DNA from: Amphiura filiformis
Lineage: Eukaryota > Echinodermata > Ophiuroidea > Amphilepidida > Amphiuridae
Assembly (NCBI RefSeq): GCF_039555335.1
Contig: NC_092642.1
Location: 14,208,243-14,272,242, forward strand
Direction of reading: 5' to 3'
DNA length: 64,000 bases
Part shown: positions 11,975-23,900 of the stretch, piece by piece
How the letters are laid out: the number at the start of each line of letters is the position of its first letter
How positions within the stretch are numbered: the first letter of the stretch is position 1
The notes under the pieces: model-generated
What the model saw: the letters and a program-made list of their open reading frames with translations, nothing else
Databases searched by the model: none
Told to the model about the DNA's origin: nothing
Translations under genes and position numbers: made by a program

Positions 11975-14900
11975 CTAATTGCATAAACCAAAATAAATAA
12001 ACTATTTAGTCAAAACCTGGAAAAAATTAGATGCAAGAAATATTTTTAAAATTGCTTCATTCCAAACTTCCAATGTTGTAATTATGTAGAGCCCTGTCAT
12101 TATCCCTAATTTTTTTGGACCAGAAAGAACAATATTCCGCCAGGGAGGGTATTGGCCTATACTTTGAAAAATTTTTCGTTCCAGTCCGGTTCAGGAATTT
12201 TTGCCAAAGGTCAGGATGGAGTTCTATAGTTACCAAGGGCATGCCAAACTCAGTAAAACAGTATACTCAATCTTGACTTCAACATCAATCAATGGCATTA
12301 CCAATTGCTAACTTGCGAGTTTTAAGGGGGTACTACACCCCTGGCCAATTTTGTGCCTATTTTTGCATTTTTCACAAAAATTATAGCGCATTGGTGACAG
12401 GTAAGATGTGTATATTAATATAGTGGCAAGGACTACAACTACTGCACTGAAAATTCAGCAACTCAAGTAGTCATTGATTTATTGATCAAATATTGGGTTT
12501 CCCTCATTTTTGACTGTAACTCCACAACTGTTGTCTGTACTAAAATAAACTTTCCAGTGCAGTAGTTGTAGTCCTTGCCCCTATAATATACATATCTTAC
12601 CTGTCACCAATGCACTATAATTTTTGAAAAAAATGCAAAAATAGGCACAAAATTGGGCAGGGGTGTAGTACCCCCTTAAGTCTTACAAAGTGTCACAGAA
12701 ATGTGGACCCGTGTAAAAATTGAGAACAAATCCACGAACCTTGATGGGGGTCCATATATTTCAAACTCCAGCACCTGAATGGCCCTTGAAGATTTTGGCT
12801 TATTTCAAGCACACTTTCATCCTCACATATATGTTGCACTATTGCAAACTTACAAAATAGTGCTTATACTGTTTCTTGATATCATGATCAATCAAAACAA
12901 AGCAGTTCTCGAACCTCAAGTCTCGTATGCTTTCGCTATAGGGATGGCAGTCCCAAATAGGTCTTCCGAAGACATGGGAAGTCAACAACATGCATAGTAA
13001 ATATTCATTAGGGAGACATTTTTTCAAGTTGACCTCAAATGACCTTTGAAAATTTCCATAGTGCATCTATGGCCCAAGTTTGGTGGCAAATTTTATTTGA
13101 ACTATTCCTTATGGGAGATCAGAATTTTCATTTTCAGCCAATTTTACAAGTTAATTGATCTCAACTGATCTTTGCCCTCAATGTGTCACCTTGAGCAACA
13201 CCATTACATAAGATTTCCCATACTGCAGCTTAGGCCCAAGTTTGATACAAAATTGGAGTGACTGAGCCCATATTTATTGGTCGAGCTATGAGTTTTAAAA
13301 TAATGGAGGAGACGTATCCAATATATTTAAACTCATAGTGACACCAATAAATATTGGGCGTAAAGCATCCAATTTTAAATTTAACTTGTATGACTCGTAA
13401 TAAAACAACAATCTATTTTCAAATAATAAAATACATGTAGAAAAATTAGATCATTGTAAATTTATGTAAGAGTCTTGGGGTGTCCTCTTTTTAGACATAG
13501 GATCTACCACAATTTAATGAATTTTCTGACAGGTCAATAATCTCAATTCAGACAACACAATAAAAGCATGTTTGAATAGAATGCCTCATTGGTAGTGACA
13601 TGCACATACTGCCCTGGCACACCGTAGTTGCATGGTACCCTAGATATTGTTTTAAGCTGTTACATGTTCCAAACGCATCTTGTGTAATTTGCTGATTTTG
13701 CCTCCATAATTGAGGAAGGGGGTTTAATCTTTCGTTAATTACAGCACTTCTTTCGGGCTTTGTAGTATACTATCAAGAGAGGTTGTGCCCCGTGCTCAAT
13801 TCTCGCGCTCGACATGTTCACATGGCCTTATATAGCGGCTTGAAGAAACCTGTAAACTCGGTAAAAAACTGAAAACTCACAACCCTGTCAAACCACAAGT
13901 GTCACCTGCTTTTGCAATTACTTTGAGGGATGCAAGTTGTATTCCCCATTAAAATTTCGTAACAAGTTTACCTCACATGACCATTGACCTCAGTATATGA
14001 CCCTGAATACCAACATTACATGAATTTCCCATACTGAAGCTATTATACTGTGAATTTTGTTCATTTTGAACAATCCCAACTAAAATCGATGGTGATTTAC
14101 TCACGTTTTAGTGACGTTTCACCACTTCAGTAGTGGTTTCATCAGACTGGCAACTCATCACATCTGACTCTTTCCTTTTATAGGTGACAGGATGCACCGT
14201 AGAGGGCGTGATGAGTTGGTCAAAGATGTTATGAAGCTATTATAAACTCTAGTTTGCTTGAACTGTTTACATGTTATTGTGAGGGTATTGCTTTTCATTT
14301 CCAACCTATTTTAAAATTTGACCTAAAATGACCCTTTGAGTTCGCTATGTGACCTTGAATACCATCATAACATGAAAGTTTCTATAGCGGCCACAACTCA
14401 TGTTTGTTTTGGTGCCCCCACTCTGAGTCACCTGCGATATTTCAAGAAATTAATCAAACCTACGTACCAAAACCAATAATTTGGTCTATAGAATGTTGCT
14501 CTCCTGTTTCCATGGCACGCTTGGCTTTTTGTCTTCCCTCTTCATGAATAGCACTGTAATCTACAGGGTCATCATTTTGGTCCACACTGTGTCAATGGAA
14601 ATTAAAATAAAAGTTTTATTTAGAAAATTTACATCACCAGTATGAAGCAGTTTTTATGCTTTGTGTGTGTAATATCTGTTGCGAGTTCTGGACATTTTCT
14701 TAATAAAAAATGCCTGTTAATTTATGTTTTAATTAAAAGCAAACAGTGCATTGACATTGAGACAGTTAAACTTACTCAGTTGGTTGATCTGTTTGACACC
14801 CTTGGTCAATATGTTTAGCTGAGGATGAGTCAGTTTCTGTGTTGGTCCTTGTGAATATCATTAACTGTTGAATATCTACATGAAAGACATAAAATAAGTT

Positions 14901-17900
14901 AATATCTTAACAAACATCCTTGGTTGTATAGATTTAATGAAAAGAATGTATCTAGTCTAATGGAAGAGGTTAGGTGCAAAATGCAATATACAGGCTGCCT
15001 ACTGTATTGTATTTATGTGTTTCTACTAATTTTAGAGGAATACTAATAAGGGTGAACAAAGAAACATGTATGCCTAAAATGTAAAAAAATATAATAATAT
15101 TGATAAAAAAATAGCACAATGCAACACATCTCCCATATCCTGTTTTGACCTGAACTCTTCATATAATCTCACACATTTATAATTGGAAAAACCACAATTT
15201 GTCAGCTAATAATGTGATTACATTGGGATATATCCCGATGAAACAACAGAGACCTCAAACATGGCTAGAAATAGAACACAGTCCTATATGACTGAAAATG
15301 TATTAAAGGCAATGCATAATGAATACTAGCAAATTGAATATAATACCATTTGTCATAGCAGCAATAAGATGTTGCAGACAAAGTAGTTTGCCATCTGGTC
15401 TTATGTAGAAAGTACTCCCTCTCTGTATAGGCTGGCAGCATGTGACACAAGTAAAGCACTCATAGTGATAAAGGTTATTTTTGGCACACAGTGAAGGTTG
15501 ATGGAGTGGTAGTTTACAGCCAGCACAACTGGAACTGTAAAAACAATTAAGAATTATGCACTAATTAAATGATTAATAATTCATTACTTACATTTCAGAC
15601 AAGATTATCCAAATATTCCCAACATTCAAAACTGTTTTTCTGTGCTACAGTAAGAATTGGCACATTTCTCGCTTGTTCAATACACATCTACAAAGGGAAA
15701 CTTGTGAGAATGTAGGATTACATATCAAATTTTCAGTCTGCCTATAATCATGAACAGTGGCATCGCCGGGGCAAGGGAGGGCACATGCCCTCGGCGCCAT
15801 CTTAAGGGGTGCCAAATCAACCAATTCACTATCAATTGAATACCTGAGTGGAAGAAGGGCCCAACTCCATCAAAACTGTTTTTGAGATATTAAGAAAAAA
15901 ACTTAATATTTGGAAAAGTTTTATAGACAGAATGTTTTCATCTTCAGGGGACCTTTAATACATGAACATACAATATTACATACATTCAAAACTATATATG
16001 ATGTTTCCATGGCAACGGTACAGGTCTTAATACGAGCTGGAGTTGGGCCCTTCTTCCAGTAATATACTGCAAGTGCCAGTTCCGTAAGCAGATGTGTTAT
16101 AAATAGCTACAGAAATTAGGTAATCATCCATTAATTGCACAAGAAGAAGCATGTAATATATTAGCAAGAAAGTTTATTGTATTGAAAAGCATATTTCATG
16201 GATGAACAAAATTCCTCTTTAATCCAATATTTGTGGAAGAAGGGCCCAGCTCCATGGAGTTGGGCCTTTCTTCCATGAAAACCATGATTAAGTGTACGTG
16301 GAAGACTATTTAGAGAGTGAATTTTGGCTCATCTTTCACACACAAGGAAGAACAGTCTGCTGGCAATAAAATGCTGGGTCTAACTCATTTTTGTAAAAAA
16401 TTGGAGTTGGGCCCTTCTTCCACTCAGGTATTCAATTCTGAGCCCCTACAAGTGGTGAAAGTAAAAATTTTCATGTGCTTCACATGCACTTCAACAATCA
16501 TTTAAAAGACCGTTTTAAACCGAAATTCAACTTGATTATAACCAAATTAATGTGGTTTTGGTGGAAATTTTCGCACGCTCAGCTCACTCCAATGTTTCAG
16601 GAATGGGAGGGGCCCCATTCTGTATCCTTGCCCCGCCTGCCACCGTCACCACTAGCTATGCCGCTGATCATGAAGCTAATTTAGGCACAGGTCTTGCAAA
16701 CTTCAGGTCATGGGTTTGATTCCTGGGCAGGGGCGTAGCCAGCTTTATTAGTCAGGGGGGGGGGGCACAACAAAATTTCGGGGGCACCGGCGAAAGAAAT
16801 TACAGTTGCATCATACAATGCATAGAGACTGTATGTCTTCGCGCTTCCTAAAAAGGCTTTATTGGGACAATGTGCGTGCATAGCTCGCAAACTTTTGGTT
16901 ATTTACACTATTTTCGCCCATTATCAGGATGGAAAGGGCTTTATCTTTACAATGTGCACGCGTAGCGCGCAAGAATTTTGTATTTTACACTATTTGAATT
17001 TTGGTAGAAAAGGGCTCCCTTGCCCCTTTTCTTTTCTTTTCCTGATTTTCTCTTTTATTTTTTGTCAAAGGGGCACTTTTTTCTTTTATTTTTTGTCAGG
17101 GGGCACTCTGCCACCACCCCCCACCCGCTGGCTACGTTACTGTTCCTGGGCATGATCACTTTTCCTGTCTCAGCCACAGGTTCATTTCACTGCTGAAATT
17201 GACAATACCAATAATCATATAACAAACCTTAATTGGGATTCAATATCTATCTCCATGTCTTGGTTACCCACACACATCAAATGAGAGAAGAATTCTTCCA
17301 GATTCAATGGCGATTTCCTGGCACTGAAAATATCCCAATTTACTGAAGATATGAAAATGAGAACAACAAAAAAGATAACCATAAGGCAACCACCAAATAT
17401 ACAATACAATAAATACAATATGATACATATTTATATTGTGCACATATCCACTGCATAAACATGAGAAACATGAGAAAGAGGAAAAACGATTATAGGTTAA
17501 TAAACGTGTATCACTTGTTGGGAGTAAAATTGTACAAAATAGTTCACGCTTAATACTGAGATGTTGATAGTGCAATCTCGTCCAATATTTTAAAACTCAT
17601 AGCGAGACCAATAAGTATTGGATGTAAAGCATCAAATTTTATCAGACACTCTGACAAACATGTACCCCTACACACACACCCCCCGTGAATTACAAATAGG
17701 CCTACTTCCGAGGACCTGAAAAAAAATGACGAAATTTTTACAAGTCCAAATGTGTGTGTGTCGGTAGGTTGTTATTTCAAGTGCTCAAGAGGACGGTAAT
17801 ACCGAATAAATTCGATTCCGGTTAATACTACGAGGACATTAAGCTATAGAGGGGGTAGTAGGCTATAATACCTCATTTTTCACCGTTTAACAAGGTTTGC

Positions 17901-20900
17901 GTAGCGAGGACGCATGTTTATGTCCTTGGTAACAAAAATGTCCTCGGTGTGTCGGTGTGTTGTTATGTCAGAGTCCTCGGAAGTATTTGTAATGCAAACG
18001 CACCCTTTCTTGTGAAAGGTGTAGATCTCACAGCTAAGGATATTTGATGCAATGAAAATGAGGTCATCAAAAAACATGCCATATCTTCATTTTCATAGGT
18101 ACACCCCCAACCAATTAGACACACCCATTACAGGCAGTTTATCTGCATTTGTTTACGTAATATGTACCAATCGCATAAATGAAAGCTTAGCTGCCCGAGG
18201 ATACGAGACATACAATATAAATTGGATTTCATTTTGGTATTCAGTTGTCCATTTTTCATAAAAATGTCAAAATTATACTTAATACTATACATAGTCAGTG
18301 CAGAAACACAATCAACATTTTTTATAAATTTTCTGATTAATTTTAAAAACAAAATTGACAGTCTAAATTGCCACCACAAGGATTACTTGCTTAGGATGGC
18401 ATCTCGAGATGCTGGGCTGGGGAAATTCCATTTTGTACATGCAGTAAATCAGCTGCACACTTGTGTACATTCGTACATGTTTTGTCTGCAATCGTCCAGT
18501 GGCTGCAAGTAGGCTAGTGTAGAATGCAGATGGGCATTCAATTTTAAGGAGAGGAAAAGAACCTGCATTTGCATAGCCCCCCATAAAAAAAAAGCAAAAA
18601 AAAAACCCGCTAAGTGCTTAGGGTTTTTGATATGGACCAAAGGATGCTGAGACAAATTAAACCGTTTTTCTGCCTAACCAGGGACTTTCTTTCAATTTTG
18701 TTTTCACACAGTTCAAGTTGAAGATTATACTTTACCTTCTTCTTTCAAAGGTCTCATGACTTCTCGATAAGGCTCACCCTCTATATGTACCCCTAGAACT
18801 TTGTTGTCAATGAGCCAATCAGCTTTTTGCATGACAGCATCCCGTAATCTGCTCACAGCTCCCTTAGGTATCTGTAATATTATACCCACACATCCGTTGA
18901 ACTGCCCGGTGAGGTTTATCTGATGTGGTTCCATTCCAAGATTCTTAGCTACTCTGGTGATAAAAGCTTTGACCTGTTTGTTTTTGGTATGCTTGGCATG
19001 ACCTTCTATCTTAAATTCAACCTTCATCGTTCCATCAGCTGAAAAAGTGGAAAAACAAACCATCAGCTCATTGCAATTACGGTGTAAGTGACACATATAG
19101 GTGAAAATATAGGTAAATTTACACACCTTTTAAGCAATTTTTAGTTTTAAGAGCAATTAATTCAATTTAAATTAAATAAGGTTGTGCGCCATGAATTGAG
19201 AGCTATAGAAAATTACATTTGTCACTTTTTTCCCGTAATATTTTTTTATGAAAAAACTTGATTGGACATAGGTACAAGTATGATGTTGCATGTTGCTTTT
19301 CAGACAAGTTTAACCTTTATAATACTCTTTACGCTCAAGATTGCATTTTGAAAAACATGGATATTGGTCATGCAAGTATCATGAGCATGGAGTTATAAGG
19401 TTTTCAACTAGAAATACATGATGTTTGTTTCATGCCAAAAATGCCCAAATCAGCAAAATTAGGCAATTTTCATCTTGAAACACTGGGACATGTGATCCAA
19501 GAATTATCACTTTCATGAAAGATGGTTCATGATATCTGGTGCATGGACCAAATTGAGAATGATTTCTCAAACCTTCATCCCCAAAGGTTAGGTGGGTTTT
19601 AAAAAAACACCATTTAGTGATTTGAATCTTATCTTGGTAAATAGAGCTTAAGCTGTTAACATCAATGCCACACTGTCTGAATTTAAAAACATCAATATTG
19701 GAATTCCTCAAGGCTCTATTATAGACCCGCTTTTTATAACATATGAAAATAGTCTCTCTAATAGTGTTTTTTGTAAATGTATTATGTATGTGTTGATGTA
19801 AACTCCTCAACAAAAGTTTGGACAGTGTTTTCAAACATTTATATCTCAGATTATTTGTGACATGTTCATATCATGTTGCAGACTCGAGTCGTGCGACTTG
19901 GACCAGTTTAATACTTATACATAAATATACCCAGTTCTTTGTTATACAATTCAAAAATATTTAAGGTATTATAGTTTTCAAACAAAGGCTTTGTATGGCA
20001 TAGATAAGAGCTATTACAGATAATTCTTAAAGCCCCTTTTTGAAGTTTGAAATTTTCATAAGGTACTCTTTGCTGGCATTACCCCATAACAATATTCCAT
20101 ATTTCATATAAGGCAAAATTAGGGAGCAGTACATTTGATACAATGATTGTTTTTTGACTTGCAACTTTTACAAAATGACCTGACTTACTTGTGACTTGGA
20201 CAAAATGACTTGGACTTGGACTGCAATTGACGAAAATGACTTGTTACCAACACAAGTCTGAGGTTACTTTCCAGTAAAATGAAATTCATGGATGCCCGGG
20301 GTGGGCACTCAACTTGAATTTTGGTACGGATGTTTTCATGACACTTCTGGCCATCAAACTTTGCCTGTTCTTGTGCCTACATTGGTTGTTTGGTTTATTG
20401 TGTCTGCTTATGTGCATAGTGATTTTTATCACTAGTGCACTTTTGTATTCCCATTGATCCCCATTGTTTTTGCAGGTTTAACACTTCTGTGGGCCTTGGA
20501 ATTGGTAATTTTTGGCAATCGAAATTTACCTACTTCTATGCCTACATTAATTGTTTTTTATGCCCCTCTGTGTACTGTCTAGTTTGTATTTTACTTGTTT
20601 CCCCACATCAAGTTGGTGTCCTCATCCGTTGGATCCACCATTACCCAGTTACCCTAAATATGAATATTTTTGTTGCATTTTACCACCTACAATTGTTTTC
20701 TTGTTGGTTCATGTTTGAGGTCCTGTCAAACAATTGTAGATTTTTTTGGCAACCCTGTATGTGGGTACATTGCTTGCCCGTGGAAAAGTACCTTTTTTGC
20801 ACGAGCATGATATCCACTGAATACAAGTGGCACCAACATGATACACCAAGGCAACCTCTTACAAAACTTGATAGCATATTCGGGCGTTTGTTACAATTGC

Positions 20901-23900
20901 AATTTTTGCTCCACCCCCAGATGTAATGGCATATGCCCACATCATCCCCACTCACACCTTTCAAAGAGAAAAATTGTAAAAATTGCATACTTACGTTGTT
21001 CATTCTTTGTAATGAACAGTGTTATTGGTTGGCCCTCCCGAATTTTGGCATATTTAGCCACATCCTCCAGCATATCCATTGCATATTTCTTCATCTTTTG
21101 CAACACACTACACTGTTCAACCATGATAAGCACCATTTGTAAGAAGCACAAATTATCTGGGTGCAACAAATTTTTACTTTCAATGAGTTCAACAAAATCT
21201 TCTCCTGATTGCACCCCATTGATTTCATTTTGTTGGATTCCACATCCTTGCTTATCTGAAATGAGAAACAACAGAAAGTGGTCATCTAAAAGACAAATTG
21301 TTTGAAATTGGCTTACATGGTCTTTGTGTACTACCAGCTGCAGGGCCCATTAAATATAGTCCTGTCCCCCAGACATGAAGCCATTAATTGCAACTAACAA
21401 GAAGGAATATTCTTATTCAAATGGTATGTTTTGTCAAGAATACTGATTTCTTTAATTTCAAACAGTGATGTCTTCACAAAAGTAACTTTATTTTTTCTAG
21501 AAAAAGGCAAGTTTACTTATAAAAATTATACTTAAACTGAATAAAAAAGATAGGACTTTGTCTTTTGCCTATCCAATATCGTGTCATAATGGATGGGCTG
21601 GCCAATATTTTTATCGTAGTGGATACCTGCTGTAGCCACTATAGGCAAAAGACAAAGTCCTATCTTTTATTTTCTAATTAATTACCTTGTTTTAGAAGCA
21701 TTTTACAGACTTTCAGAGTGTCTGTCGACATAAGACTCAACTTCACTTTGATAGCATTGTATGGAAAATTGGGAATATTTCTTAGTTTCAAGTTGCCACT
21801 TTTCTTTTTTCTTTTCCCCTTCAGTGTTGCTGTGGATTCTGGTGATAGAAGAATACAACAACAACAAAAAAGCTGTAATTTCACTTTGATTTGGTTTTTT
21901 GGTGAGGATGACAAAAGGTGATCACATGTATTGCCTATTATCTTGATCTTCTCTTTATTGCCATATAAATATTTATGACATTCCATGGACAACCTAAATA
22001 TATCATCATTGCCTGTCGTTGTCACCATCTTGATCATAAGCATCATCATCATGATTGTCATTGTTGTCGTCTTCAACACTGTCATCATCATCACTATATA
22101 AACCATTCTCATCATCACTATATAAACCATTCTCATCATCATCATCATCATGTTTAAAATTTACAAAGCCTCTTTAGTTACAAAAGAATTGAATACCTGG
22201 GTGGAAGAAGGGCCCCAACTCCAATTTTTACAAGCATTTTATTTGCCAGCAGACTGTTCTTCCTTGTGTGTGAAAGATGAGCAAAAGTCCACTCTCTAAA
22301 TAGTTTTCCACATACACTTAATCATGGGTTTCATGGAAGAAAGGCCCAACTCCATGGAGTTGGGCCCTTCTTCCACAAATATTAGTTTAAGGGCAGAGTA
22401 ATGGGAGAGAACATGGACCTTTTCGAGCTTCATTATTTCTGAATTGTATGTCCAAAGTATATAAAACTATACATTTTTGGAAAGGAAATGAGTCAAGGAA
22501 TCCCATGGTGACGTCAGATTTGTTGAAAAATCTCAAGTTTTTGAAAACATCACAAAATTCACTTTTTACCCAAATTTTTTGTGACAACTTAGAAAAAAAT
22601 CCGTTGGGAGTAAAAAAAAAATCAGTTAGCTTTTCATGAAGAAGAGACATGAACTTAGGTTTTATTTTTTTGAAATTCGTCTCTTTTTTCGAAATATTGA
22701 AAAAAACATGTGAAAAAAGCCATTTTGTCACTCTATTAAGCTAAAAATTGCACATAATGGTGTATATTTTTGTTTAAAACAAATATTTTGAAAAAATGAA
22801 AAAACCTTCCCTAGACTTTGATGTACTCTAAAGGATAGTGCAAAAAGTTTACCTTTTGCTTGCATATTTTTCGAGTTATCTTGTCACAAAAATCACGCAA
22901 TATTGTCAAAAGTGAACTCTTGAGAAATCGACGTTTTAGTAAAAAAATGTCAAAATTATGCACAAAACGTCCTTAAATTTTAAAACGGTAAGACTTTCAC
23001 ACTTGTAAAAGCTGTATCTGGTGCATGGTCTAAATATGCATCTTGCAATGAATCTATAATGTCTGCTTTCAGTGCGCCAAAATTCAAAATAATTAAAAAA
23101 TCTAAGTGGCATTTGGACCTTCAAATTTTTGTTTTGTTTACACCACATTTGCTGGCATTAACAACATACCGAATGCGCCTTGACTGCGTTGGACATACGC
23201 GCATGAGTTGCGCCCGGCGATCACGCTTGACGCGTTTCATTGTGGCAATAATCACAATATTTAGCGTTACGCATTCCTAACTCATTATTTCCCGCCAATT
23301 TACTAAGCTGTCTTGAGCCATGTGACTTTTTAGAGTTGAAAAGAGTGAAATAAATCAAGCAAAAATACGAATAAATATTAGCAAGTTGTATTTTATCAGT
23401 TTCAAGTGAAAGAATACATCTTAGTGTTGATAAATATCAAAAAATCTCAAATTCGGTCGTGGACGAATGTGTCTTCCATTACTCTGGCCTTTAAAGAGGA
23501 ATTTTGTTCATCCATGAAATCTGCTTTTCACTACAATCAACTTTCTTGCTAACATGCTTCTATTTGTGCAATTAATGGATTATTTCCAAATTTCTGTAGC
23601 TATTTATGACACATCTGCTTACGGAACTGGCACTTGCAGTATATTAGTGGAAGAAGGGCCCAACTCCAGCTCATATTAAGACCTGTACCGTTGCCATGGA
23701 AACATCATATATGTTTTTGAATGTATGTAATACTGTATGTTCATGTATTATAGGTCCCCTGAAGATGAAAACATTCTGTCTATAAAACTTGTCCAAATAT
23801 TAAGTTTTTTCTTAATATCTCAAAGACAGTTTTCATGGAGTTGGACCCTTCTTCCACTCAGGTATTCAATTGTCAACATACAAACCTGTTCGATTTAGAT

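Noticed and set aside
15265-15459. 64-residue minus-strand ORF
   Set aside because: It overlaps the LIM exon in another frame. The LIM frame has all eight zinc ligands and fits the splice phases, so this ORF is a shadow.
20435-20926. 163-residue plus-strand ORF in an intron
   Set aside because: It has irregular composition with many Cys, Phe and His and no domain pattern. It lies antisense to the gene and overlaps a probable repeat edge.
21678-22151. 157-residue minus-strand ORF starting with poly-Met
   Set aside because: The Met run is the ATG frame of a CATCAT repeat. The splice-compatible frames differ: Asp-rich in exon 4, with exon 5 in its last third.
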